A program made the translations under genes and the position numbers. The notes beneath the pieces are model-generated. The model had not been told where the DNA came from. It made no database searches and saw only the letters and a list, made by a program, of their open reading frames with translations. A stretch of 64,000 bases of DNA from Sphingobacterium sp. (GTDB taxonomy: Bacteria > Bacteroidota > Bacteroidia > Sphingobacteriales > Sphingobacteriaceae), in the NCBI GenBank assembly GCA_031253985.1, contig JAIRVH010000172.1, positions 1 through 64,000 on the forward strand, given 5' to 3'. This document shows, in pieces, positions 54,411 through 62,593 of the stretch (the first letter of the stretch is position 1; each line of letters starts with the position of its first letter).

Positions 54411-54691
54411 ATGCAATATTTTCTTATGAACCGATTCTTCAAACATTTCTTTCAATTTTTTAAAAAGCTCATCTCCTTTCATGTATTTGGCAACAATCAC
54501 TCCTTCTGCGTTCGAAAGAAAATTCTGCGGAATTCCTCTAACATGGTCTATTTTTTCTCTGGACTTTACTGTGATTTTTCACCGGAAACCTTAGTTTTTA
54601 AACCTTCGGTTCTAGCTCTGTTCTCTTGTCCATACACGGATCCCGTGATCACCGTACCTGTTATTAAACTAAATTAAATAGATTTTTTCAT
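54393..54691 (-). pseudogene. Decayed TlpA-like thioredoxin gene
   Basis: On the reverse strand an ATG at 54691 reads MKKSI, a TAA stop, then FSLITGTVITGSVYGQEN, which is a signal peptide broken by one nonsense codon. The frame then reaches stops near SGEKSQ. In another frame near the 3' end it reads GIPQNFLSNAEGVIVAKYMK, then GDELFKKLKEMFEESV and a stop at 54393, the typical last strand and helix of TlpA. The middle, including the CxxC motif, is gone. It looks like an internally deleted TlpA copy lying tail to tail with the intact one. Confidence 0.6.
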
Positions 54692-54780
54692 ACACTTTCT
54701 ATATTTCTACACTCAGCTTTTTAAGGTAAAGTCTTTGGGGGATAACAGATCTATCGAAATAGGTCTCTGTGAAATAAGGT

Positions 54781-56529
54781 CTACCAAATTGTTGGATAGA
54801 TACCCCTGTAGGAGCCAACGCTAGAGAAAATCCGGGCAAAATCCATAATCTTGGTTCTGGAAATTTCTGTCCTCAATCTAGAAAGTTCATTCAGCAGTTT
54901 TGAACACTCGAAAAAAAGTAATTGCTGCTGGACATGGGCCCAGTCTTCGAACTTTTGCATGTTTTCTTCCAGCTCCCTAAATTTTTGCAACTCGAAATAG
55001 GAAAGATCGGTTTCCATTTCCAGATTGAGCATACTGTAATCCTCATAAAGTGAGCGGGTTACAAAAAACAACAATTTTAACCGCTCATCATCATATTTTT
55101 CTAAATAGGAAACGGAGTCGACCACATATTCGAGTTCGTACTGCATCAACGTCCAGGAATCATTTTCCTCAAATATATCGTCTATATCTCTTATGATATC
55201 AGTGATTTTTATTCCATCATGATCTAATTTCATATTCTTCAGGAAGTGTTCCATGACGATCCTATATAGATTGACGACTTCAAGTGGCTTTTCTTCTTCC
55301 CCCTCACAAAATTTCCTATTAAAATTTGCTCCTTTCATTATACTCCCCACATGATTGCCATGCTCGGTAGCTGGGGGGTCTATTTCAGTGAATCCTTCCG
55401 GTCCTGTGGAATCCAGAAGCCCTGAGAGGTCCTCCAATGGGCCCTGCTTCCCGGTAACATTATCCTTAATTTTATTCTCCCACTTCATCAACAACAGCCG
55501 GTCATGGATACTGGGCGACCGGAACTCAAAAGAAAGCCTACAGGCCTTTTCAATTGCAGTCTGTAAGAAAATGCGGTCTTCACGGTCGAAAATTTTCTGA
55601 CGTATACTATAATCCAAAAAATAGGCTATTTCAATATAAGCTGTCCCAAGTGCTTCCTGAGAAGAACCGCAGACTTCACGTACAGTTTCAGAAAGTGTAC
55701 AGGATAAGTCTTCATCTTTATTCCACTTTTTCTGAAGATCCTTTGTGATATTCAAAAAGCAGAACAATGATTGGATAAGTTCATGCCTGTTCAGACCGTC
55801 CAGCTCGCATGACTGCTGCTTTCTGAAAGGAGAATCCAGTATAGTATCATCTGTTTCCTTTTTATAGAAACCAAGCTCAGAGGAAGATACATTTTTGTCA
55901 CCCAAACACAGCAATAAAAGATTTGTAAACAGCAGATTGAACCGACACTTGGATATTGAGTCTTTTATGGTCAGTTCCAGGATCATATCCAATATCATAT
56001 CACCGATATCAGTGAATTTTCCCAACCAATGTATTCTGTCCTTTCCTGAAGGATGTTCCTCATCTAGAATTTCACTTATGATAACCCAGTCGCTGAATTG
56101 TTGAAGCTGTTCCTTTTTTATAAACAGATCAAGCTGCATATGGTATCCATTTGTAAGATGACTTTCCAGTACACTTCCTCTGTTCCAGAACAGAAAACAA
56201 TTGTTCTGGTCCCATACTTTGCTGATTTCAGAAACGAAACCATTAACGGAGCTATTATACAACTGAAACCGGATACATACCGATTCTTCCGATATTCTTG
56301 AACAGAATGTTGCGGGACAGTTAATTGCATAAGTTCGGTACGATAATAAGCCCATATCGGAGGAAAGCTCATATTTAACGATTTTATAGCCGGAAGTATC
56401 AAAAACCGTTTTATGGATACCTACAGCATCTTCATCTGTAACCCCATCGCTATTCTTCAAAGGAATCCCCGAAGGTTGACAAGTGATACCCTTCTGAAAA
56501 TGATCAAGTTTTAAGAAATCCTTTTTCAT
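54781..56529 (-). CDS. Large sensor-domain-like protein of unknown function
   Basis: A 582-residue soluble protein from the ATG at 56529; the frame extends to a TTG at 56592, which I judge unlikely. Residues about 40-190 match the 211-residue protein at 59286-59921 by eye: LLSYRTYAINCPATFCSRIS aligns with YLSLRHYSVAESLVFNSQLS, and LTNGYHMQLDLFI with FSRGYHQIMEIIY. This layout resembles sensory domains of AraC regulators, but no HTH is present. The remaining 390 residues are mostly helical and charged, and the C-terminal part looks like coiled coil. No signal peptide or membrane segment. It may act by binding other regulators, but the function is unknown. Confidence 0.65.
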   Translation of the reverse strand: MKKDFLKLDHFQKGITCQPSGIPLKNSDGVTDEDAVGIHKTVFDTSGYKIVKYELSSDMGLLSYRTYAINCPATFCSRISEESVCIRFQLYNSSVNGFVSEISKVWDQNNCFLFWNRGSVLESHLTNGYHMQLDLFIKKEQLQQFSDWVIISEILDEEHPSGKDRIHWLGKFTDIGDMILDMILELTIKDSISKCRFNLLFTNLLLLCLGDKNVSSSELGFYKKETDDTILDSPFRKQQSCELDGLNRHELIQSLFCFLNITKDLQKKWNKDEDLSCTLSETVREVCGSSQEALGTAYIEIAYFLDYSIRQKIFDREDRIFLQTAIEKACRLSFEFRSPSIHDRLLLMKWENKIKDNVTGKQGPLEDLSGLLDSTGPEGFTEIDPPATEHGNHVGSIMKGANFNRKFCEGEEEKPLEVVNLYRIVMEHFLKNMKLDHDGIKITDIIRDIDDIFEENDSWTLMQYELEYVVDSVSYLEKYDDERLKLLFFVTRSLYEDYSMLNLEMETDLSYFELQKFRELEENMQKFEDWAHVQQQLLFFECSKLLNELSRLRTEISRTKIMDFARIFSSVGSYRGIYPTIW

Positions 56530-56581
56530 AATTTTTCTGACCTTACAGGATATTTTTCCTTTACTAAATCTTTGTTTATTC

Positions 56582-56897
56582 TTACATTCCAACCAGCATT
56601 CGCTGGTTAAAAATGATCGTGTGACCGCTAGGCCCTAGCCCATTGATCCCATGTTTTCTGTCAGATCCAAAATTATATATTAAAATATCGCCTATAAATT
56701 GCAAAATTATAGAATCGCTTTCCAGAATTATAACTAACCTTGAATCGGTGGCACCGATCTTCTCTTTAGTTGTCTGTTCGGTCGCATCTCCATTGTAAGC
56801 TACGTTCAGAAAGGGATGATCAGCTATAGGGAATTTTTCCTGAATTTACAGGCTCTACCAAGCGTACCATTAGGTTGAAAAAAGAATAAGAGACCAT
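56582..56897 (-). pseudogene. Small gene of unknown function with one frameshift
   Basis: On the reverse strand an ATG at 56897 reads MVSYSFFQPNGTLGRACKFR and stops after 24 codons. The next frame is open to 56582 and reads KFPIADHPFLNVAYNGDATE, then TRLVI-like strands and GINGLGPSGHTIIFNQRMLV. Adding one A to the five-A run near 56834 restores one frame of about 105 codons. So it is either a recent frameshift or a sequencing error. It lies just upstream of the 582-residue protein gene. I recognise no family. Confidence 0.4.
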
Positions 56898-57214
56898 TCT
56901 TATCAAATATTATGTGTGGAATAAAAATTGACACATTATGAAAATGTTTACAGTCAGATTATGACAAATAAAAGTATTGATTCATAGCTCAATAAATGTA
57001 TTTTCAACGTTTTCTTCACGCTTGGTAACAATAATATTCTTAATAAATGTAATAATCATAGTAAATCTTACCTCTATCATATTGCTAACTTAGCCCTGTA
57101 ATATTTTGTCACAGGACAATAAAACCGATTATACTTTGGAAATAAACCATTGGGAAACTAATCTGGGAATAATTTTTTTGAACATCGTTAAGATAGCCAA
57201 AAATAAAGTTTTAG
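56898..57214. other. AT-rich spacer in the regulator island
   Basis: No reading frame of note. The region should contain divergent promoters for the small frameshifted gene and the AraC genes to the right, but no consensus was found. Confidence 0.35.
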
Positions 57215-57463
57215 CATCTCATTCCAGGGCATAATTATATTGCTTTAATTATAGGTGATAGTTTATTAAAAGGGAAATATCGGCTAAGGGAAAAACACAT
57301 CCTAGTCTTCATCGGGAACCCAGGTCAAAATTATGTATTTCAAGACATGCTGAGACATTGGCAATAGAACATTTATGGAGAAAATACGGATTCATTGATT
57401 GTACCCGAACGGTTATCTGAACTGGTACTGTTAAACAGACCCAAATTTGAACAGAAATTTTAA
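57215..57463 (+). pseudogene. Possible relic of an AraC sensor domain
   Basis: A frame of 83 codons from 57215 is broken only by a TAG at 57365-57367. It lacks a start. It reads HLIPGHNYIALIIGDS, then KYRLREKHILVFIGNPGQNY, then LIVPERLSELVLLNRPKFEQ and a stop. The HLI-PG and VFI-PGQ segments recall the cupin signature LHLIFPGQ of the AraC genes nearby. It ends 2 bases before the ATG of the next AraC gene. Assignment by eye only. Confidence 0.35.
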
Positions 57464-57464
57464 T

Positions 57465-58286
57465 ATGGAGTATTCAAAACTTATAAACAGAATTGGCAAT
57501 GGGCAGGTGAGTTATCAGCAGATAAAAGGCGCTACAAATTCCAATACATATAATGAGCTGAATTCTTATGCAATGGTGATGTTTCTCAGCGGAAGTGGAA
57601 CTCACTTAATAAACGGAAAAAAATTCAGTATTGGTAAAAATCAGCTTCATTTAATATTTCCGGGACAAAACCATTACTGGAAGACAAATCCGGGTACCCT
57701 CGGGCATAAAATTATTTTAGACGAGAAAATCATAAGCGACTTTTCGGTTCTAGACGAATATATGTTCATAAAAAATAATATGCCCCCAGTTTTCACCGTT
57801 CCTGATAAAATAGCAATAGCCTTAACAGAAGAAATGGAACTGATTGACAGAGATATGCAACTGATGGTAGACGATTCCAGTTGGCGGAAGGTGATATCCC
57901 TTCGCATGGATATTTTAATGTCTATGATCAGACCTGTACTTGAAAAGAAATTGAATTCCTCCTTAGCCAAGCAGAGCAACCGGATGGTAGAGAAATTCTG
58001 GACTCTCATTGAAAGTAACCATGCCATACATAGGAAACCAATGTGGTATGCACAGGAACTCGGCATAGCTCCAAATTATCTGAACACACTCTGCAAAAAG
58101 CATGTAAACAGTACTGCAACAGAGCTGATCCACAGATGTATACTTCAGGAAGCAAAAAAATTATTGAAAAATTCCGGTAAAAGCATCAAAGAAATAACTT
58201 TTATGCTCGGCTTTGACAACATGCCGGCATTCTCCGCATTTTTTAAAAAAATGTACGGAATTACACCAAAAGAATATAGAAATTAA
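57465..58286 (+). CDS. AraC family transcriptional regulator (paralogue 1)
   Basis: A 273-residue regulator. The N-terminal cupin has GSGTHLINGKKFSIGKNQLH followed by LIFPGQNHYW. The C-terminal AraC domain (about 175-273) has the first HTH in WYAQELGIAPNYLNTLCKKH and the second in SIKEITFMLGFDNMPAFSAFFKK, ending in GITPKEYRN. The ATG at 57465 is preferred over a TTG six codons upstream. It shares the cupin signature with the AraC genes at 58407, 61392 and 62594. Ligand and targets unknown. Confidence 0.88.
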   Translation: MEYSKLINRIGNGQVSYQQIKGATNSNTYNELNSYAMVMFLSGSGTHLINGKKFSIGKNQLHLIFPGQNHYWKTNPGTLGHKIILDEKIISDFSVLDEYMFIKNNMPPVFTVPDKIAIALTEEMELIDRDMQLMVDDSSWRKVISLRMDILMSMIRPVLEKKLNSSLAKQSNRMVEKFWTLIESNHAIHRKPMWYAQELGIAPNYLNTLCKKHVNSTATELIHRCILQEAKKLLKNSGKSIKEITFMLGFDNMPAFSAFFKKMYGITPKEYRN

Positions 58287-58406
58287 TCACTCACTTTTAA
58301 ATAGTATACTGCCTATGACATGACAAACATACACTGACCAAAATAACTATGTTTAGCATCAATAATCAACAGCGATCTACCTCAAAAATCGAATAAAAAT
58401 ATTCTT

Positions 58407-59246
58407 ATGTTCGAAACAGGTATTATCAGAAAAACCGGAAATCTGCACCGCAAGATCGGCGCACAATATATTTTCTGGCAGGGAAAACAATACAAAACAG
58501 ACAATAATTTAAATGAACATTTTACAATAGCGCTAACCGTATCTTCTGGAGGTACCCATACCATTGATTTTATCGACTACAAGATGCGGGGTCAGCAGTT
58601 ACACCTGATTTTTCCAGGACAGGTAGCAAAATTTTCGATAACAGAAAACACAAAAATTCACCTCTACAGAATCGCAAAAAAAAACTTTGAGATGTTCTGT
58701 TTTGCTTTACAGTATGATATCAGTCTTTACAAAAAATATCCTGTACAACCATTGACAGTGAATGAGTTTCAGGGATTACTATATGAAATAGAAAAAATAA
58801 GCCACGAACTGAACGCTGATAAACCACTCTACGAAATGATCGGTGCGCGGACGACCATTATTTTTCAGGAAATCAGCCGAATAGCCGAAGGAAAAATAAA
58901 AGACATCGACCAGTACACGATCTCTCCTTTGGTATTTGCCTTTATTAATCTGGTCGAAGAGAAGTTCAGGGAAGAGCGGACAGTTGAATATTATGCCAAC
59001 GCACTGAACCTTAGTGCGAACTACCTATCCATACTTACCAGAAAACATATGGATATCTCTGCTATTAATATCATTAAAAACCGCGTCCTGCTGGAGGCAA
59101 AACGCATGCTCATATATAGCGGCAAATCAGTAAAAACGGTGATGTTTGAACTGGGCTTTAATGAACAGTCTTACTTCTCTTATTACTTTAAGGCACTCAC
59201 TGGAATTTCACCATCGGTATTCCGCAAAAAATCCCGCGAACCTTAG
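58407..59246 (+). CDS. AraC family transcriptional regulator (paralogue 2)
   Basis: A 279-residue regulator with the island's cupin signature (GGTHTIDFIDYKMRGQQLH, then LIFPGQ). The AraC domain has EYYANALNLSANYLSILTRK as the first HTH and SVKTVMFELGFNEQSYFSYY with FKALTGISPSVFRK as the second. It follows paralogue 1 by 120 bases on the same strand, so the two may be co-transcribed. Ligand unknown. Confidence 0.88.
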   Translation: MFETGIIRKTGNLHRKIGAQYIFWQGKQYKTDNNLNEHFTIALTVSSGGTHTIDFIDYKMRGQQLHLIFPGQVAKFSITENTKIHLYRIAKKNFEMFCFALQYDISLYKKYPVQPLTVNEFQGLLYEIEKISHELNADKPLYEMIGARTTIIFQEISRIAEGKIKDIDQYTISPLVFAFINLVEEKFREERTVEYYANALNLSANYLSILTRKHMDISAINIIKNRVLLEAKRMLIYSGKSVKTVMFELGFNEQSYFSYYFKALTGISPSVFRKKSREP

Positions 59247-59285
59247 ATCGCCTACCGATAATTCGATATTCCCGGTTTAGTCGGC

Positions 59286-59921
59286 CTAGCGATGAATAAC
59301 CTCTATTAACAGTTTGTCACAGAGTTCCTTATATTTTTCCGCAGTTAGATCACCGGACTGAATGCTTCGTATTATCCCTTTGATCTGACTTTCCAGATTG
59401 TCGTCTGAACCTATACTTTTTAGAAGTGTCTTTCCATGCTTAACTACCTGCATCTTATCAAGTATTTTTTGGTCAAGGGAGCTTTTAATTAACGAATCCA
59501 ACTCGTCCAATCGGTAAATAATTTCCATAATCTGATGGTAACCGCGAGAAAAAGAGTGGCTGAATGGTCCAGCGCCAACAAACGACAACTCACATGTAGC
59601 ATCCCACCAGTTATCCACTTCTGTTGCTGTTATCTGACCCGTTTTGTATTCATCGCTAGCCAATAAGAAGCAGACACAGATCGCTTTCTCGGACAGCTGA
59701 GAATTGAAAACAAGAGATTCAGCCACAGAATAGTGCCGCAATGATAAATACCTCCCTGAACCGATTACCAATACAGCTCCAAAACTCCAGTCCTTGCCGG
59801 AATTTCCGGTCCAATTAACCCAGACCCTTTCCTTTCCTAATGGTTCAGATGGACAAAGGGAAAATGGAAAAATAGGCTTCCCGTTCTGCCAGTGTTTAAA
59901 TACAAGCCCCTGTCTTTTCAT
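59286..59921 (-). CDS. Sensor-domain-only protein related to the 54781-56529 protein
   Basis: A 211-residue soluble protein. Residues about 45-150 align by eye with residues 40-190 of the 582-residue protein at 54781-56529, as described there. The C-terminal 60 residues are helical and carry no HTH, so it cannot bind DNA as a normal AraC protein. It could be a split sensor subunit or an antagonist of AraC-type regulators; that is inference. Two identical 15-mers 21 bp apart lie about 90-125 bases upstream of its ATG. Confidence 0.6.
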   Translation of the reverse strand: MKRQGLVFKHWQNGKPIFPFSLCPSEPLGKERVWVNWTGNSGKDWSFGAVLVIGSGRYLSLRHYSVAESLVFNSQLSEKAICVCFLLASDEYKTGQITATEVDNWWDATCELSFVGAGPFSHSFSRGYHQIMEIIYRLDELDSLIKSSLDQKILDKMQVVKHGKTLLKSIGSDDNLESQIKGIIRSIQSGDLTAEKYKELCDKLLIEVIHR

Positions 59922-60011
59922 ACCCGTTATACCTCACTATTTTATTAAGTGTCTTGAATTGCCAAATTCTTTACTTTACGGTTACGAAGTTATAGATTGG
60001 TGACTGCCCAA

Positions 60012-60047
60012 ACTTATAAAAATCACAGCATCACTTATAAAAATCAC
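60012..60047 (-). promoter_or_regulatory. Two identical 15-mers at a 21-bp period (AraC-type operator candidate)
   Basis: ACTTATAAAAATCAC occurs at 60012-60026 and again at 60033-60047. The 21-bp period is two helical turns, the spacing of half-sites bound by an AraC dimer at araI1-araI2. It lies upstream of the 211-residue gene (start 59921) inside a cluster of AraC genes. The target regulator is inferred, not known. Confidence 0.5.
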
Positions 60048-60413
60048 CGATTTTAACTCCGCTGCTCCAGAATAGTCACAGCTATATCATGAAGGATATT
60101 TATAATTAAATTAATAATATCCTTTACTTATCCAGAAATGGCTTCCCTATTTTTAAACCAGACAACATCTTATTAAATAAATCAACAAAAACAAATCAAA
60201 ACACTTTTAATCAGCACTTTATATAAAAATGCTTAAAAATAAATCAAGAAATAAAGAATAAATTATTGTACTGTCAAAATAGATGATTCTGACAACTGAT
60301 TTAAGAATTCCGTAAAGTAATTATTGATTCATATTGGACAATTTTGCAGCGAAGCTGAACTGCCGGTTACATTAAAAAATTATGTACACGATTAACCCTT
60401 TAAACGAACATTT
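60048..60413. other. AT-rich spacer upstream of the stand-alone HTH genes
   Basis: About 370 bases with no supported gene. They should hold the promoter of the AraC HTH gene at 60414; no clear consensus was seen. Confidence 0.4.
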
Positions 60414-60785
60414 ATGCCAAATAGAGAAAATTTCGGTTCAAAAAAACATCTGGATGAGGAAAACGACCTTGTTGAACATTTTAAAAGCCTTGCAGCCAAA
60501 TATGCATTACAGAGGCGGCCTTTGCGGTTCTACCTGAACAGACTCGATATGTCACTCGCCGAACTTACCCTATTGACGAAAAGATACCTTGGCAAAACGC
60601 CAAAAAAATATCTCAATGAAATCCTGGCAACTATATTACTGTCTGAGATCATTCGGACGGAACTTCCTTTTAAAACACTTTCCCGGAAATTCAGATTTGG
60701 AACGTCATCTTCCATGGCAAATTTCGTTAAAACTTGGTCCGGAATGACACCAAGGGAATTCCGGGCAATGAATTGCCTGGTATGA
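60414..60785 (+). CDS. Stand-alone AraC-type HTH protein (1)
   Basis: A 123-residue protein made almost entirely of an AraC DNA-binding domain. The first HTH is LNRLDMSLAELTLLTKRYLG followed by KTPKKYLNEI. The second is PFKTLSRKFRFGTSSSMANF, ending WSGMTPREFRAMNC. It lacks the N-terminal cupin of the other AraC genes here. It is 71 bases upstream of a second such gene, with which it shares about the same layout and the ending REFRAMNC/SKYRALNC. Such short forms could compete for or pair on operators. Confidence 0.8.
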   Translation: MPNRENFGSKKHLDEENDLVEHFKSLAAKYALQRRPLRFYLNRLDMSLAELTLLTKRYLGKTPKKYLNEILATILLSEIIRTELPFKTLSRKFRFGTSSSMANFVKTWSGMTPREFRAMNCLV

Positions 60786-60856
60786 TGCTCTGGTATGGAA
60801 CCCTGCAAAAAGATGTACCTGGTTCATAAAAGAATAACTGCTTAGAACGATTAACA

Positions 60857-61261
60857 ATGAAAAAGACGAAAGATTTAAAATTGAACATATATCAAGCCAT
60901 TCGAAACAAATATTCACAAACTCAAAATATAGACCCTCTGATATTAAGATTCAGGGAACTGATTAGATCAGAAAATAATATACAGAAACCGCTGGAATAT
61001 TATGCTGATGTTTTAAAAGTATCGCAGACCAAACTATACCTTGTGACCAAAGCCGAACTGAAAATCACACCACGGGAATTTGTCCGTGAAATACTAATCA
61101 CCGAAATACTGGAAAATCTCGTTTCAACAGAAATTCGGCTCAAAGAACTGTGTTATGGATTCGGTTTTCCAGCTCCGGCCTCTCTGACCAAATTTATTAA
61201 AACTGCCACGGGGTACAGTCCAAGTAAATATAGGGCGCTAAATTGCATTAAAGACAAATGA
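60857..61261 (+). CDS. Stand-alone AraC-type HTH protein (2)
   Basis: A 134-residue AraC DNA-binding domain without a sensor. The first HTH is EYYADVLKVSQTKLYLVTKA followed by ELKITPREFV. The second is RLKELCYGFGFPAPASLTKF, ending GYSPSKYRALNC. It resembles the neighbour at 60414 in length and layout and probably arose by duplication. It is convergent with the AraC gene at 61392 across a 17-bp inverted repeat. Confidence 0.8.
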   Translation: MKKTKDLKLNIYQAIRNKYSQTQNIDPLILRFRELIRSENNIQKPLEYYADVLKVSQTKLYLVTKAELKITPREFVREILITEILENLVSTEIRLKELCYGFGFPAPASLTKFIKTATGYSPSKYRALNCIKDK

Positions 61262-61331
61262 GGATTGAAAATAATACGCTACAATAAATTCATGACAACT
61301 TGCACAATAAATCATATAATGAATTCATTGA

Positions 61332-61382
61332 CTGATTAAATACAAGATCCCGATGAATCAACGTCATCTTGTATTTAATCAG
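61332..61382. terminator. 17-bp inverted repeat between convergent AraC genes
   Basis: CTGATTAAATACAAGAT (61332-61348) and ATCTTGTATTTAATCAG (61366-61382) are perfect inverted repeats with a 17-base loop. It probably terminates both convergent genes, although no T-tract follows directly. Confidence 0.55.
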
Positions 61383-61391
61383 TTAAGTAGA

Positions 61392-62252
61392 TCAGATCTC
61401 TTTATACCTTGTGGGCGTGATTCCTGTCACCGATTTAAAGAACCGGGCGAAGTATGAAGGGTCGGTATAGCCCAGCCCCAGACTGATCTCCTTTATTGAA
61501 AAATCCCTGATAAAGAGCAGTTTCTTCGCCTCATTGATGATCCTTTCATGAATGACACTGCTCGCCGTCTGAGATAGAAATTTTATGCAGAGCGTATTGA
61601 GATAGTTTACAGTAATATTCATTTTACCTGCGTAGAATGACGGAAGCTTTTCTTCTTTAAAATGAATATCAATAAGACTAATGAACTCAAACAAAATCGG
61701 ATTTCCGTAATATTCTGTATGCTGAAGTTGATGAAAGATTTCGCCATTTATGATTTCCGCCAAAATTGCCAGATCCGCCCTCAGTATATCCCTATTGGGG
61801 TGACCGCTGTAAAGTTCTTTCTTTATTCCTAAGAATACGTGCGATAGCTTATCCTTTCCATCAGCACTCAGATCCAGCACCGGATATTTCTGATACAGGG
61901 AAAAAATAAACTTTAGCTGGTCAACAAAAATACGAAAGTCATTCCGATGGATCATCAGCTGCTGGACAAGCGCACCTTCTTCAAGTCCTAGGGAATGAAT
62001 ACACCCCGGAAATATGAGATGAAGCTGCGCTTCTTTACATTCATATTTGATAAAATCAATAATATGGGCCCCTTTGCCGGATTCGATAAGAAAAAGACTA
62101 CAAAAATCATCCTTATGCAGGACATCGCGTTGTCTTGGACCCCGAAGTTCTTTTAAAATGGGTCTGTCTTTCGAATTGACCCGTTCCACATATGACGTAT
62201 ATTCATAAATTGGAAAGTTAGCGTTTTTCATAATTCCTATTAATTTTTTCAC
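61392..62252 (-). CDS. AraC family transcriptional regulator (paralogue 3)
   Basis: A 286-residue regulator with the island's cupin signature (GKGAHIIDFIKYECKEAQLH, then LIFPGC, with Cys for the usual Gln). The AraC domain has FYAGKMNITVNYLNTLCIKF and SIKEISLGLGYTDPSYFARF, ending GITPTRYKEI. A second ATG seven codons in (62231) is an alternative start. The conserved final half-HTH motif is well preserved, so it should bind DNA. Confidence 0.87.
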   Translation of the reverse strand: MKKLIGIMKNANFPIYEYTSYVERVNSKDRPILKELRGPRQRDVLHKDDFCSLFLIESGKGAHIIDFIKYECKEAQLHLIFPGCIHSLGLEEGALVQQLMIHRNDFRIFVDQLKFIFSLYQKYPVLDLSADGKDKLSHVFLGIKKELYSGHPNRDILRADLAILAEIINGEIFHQLQHTEYYGNPILFEFISLIDIHFKEEKLPSFYAGKMNITVNYLNTLCIKFLSQTASSVIHERIINEAKKLLFIRDFSIKEISLGLGYTDPSYFARFFKSVTGITPTRYKEI

Positions 62253-62517
62253 TTTGCCGGATAATCACATTAATAAATGATAATTACCTTAAGTTGGTAG
62301 TTACATTTCAAAAGTAGATATTTCACCGATCGGCTCATAGCACACTATTTTGAGAAATTTCAAAATTTTATGATTACAGCTCAACTATATTTATAACATA
62401 ATTGTCTTATTTATAAACATATAAATTACTCAATTAAACTATCAATACACAATTAGCAGAAGTGAAAATGTAAACTATTCCTGCGGTTTTGTAAACTTAT
62501 CTATGTCACTCCACCCT
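62253..62517. other. AT-rich spacer between two reverse-strand AraC genes
   Basis: About 265 bases with no gene. They hold the promoter for the AraC gene ending at 61392; none could be defined. Confidence 0.35.
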
Positions 62518-62560
62518 AAAAAAAAGGCAGCAATCAGTATATCACTTACTGTTGCTGCCT
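62518..62560 (-). terminator. Reverse-strand terminator after AraC paralogue 4
   Basis: AGGCAGCAA (62525-62533) pairs with TTGCTGCCT (62552-62560), and an inner CAGTA/TACTG extends the stem. On the reverse strand it is followed by about eight T. Confidence 0.8.
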
Positions 62561-62593
62561 ATAAAGCCGATTGTTTATACGTTTTTTTTAATC

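Noticed and set aside
54381..54677. Forward 98-codon frame after the TlpA gene
   Set aside because: It starts inside the palindromic terminator and is antisense to the TlpA relic; Phe-rich composition, no family.
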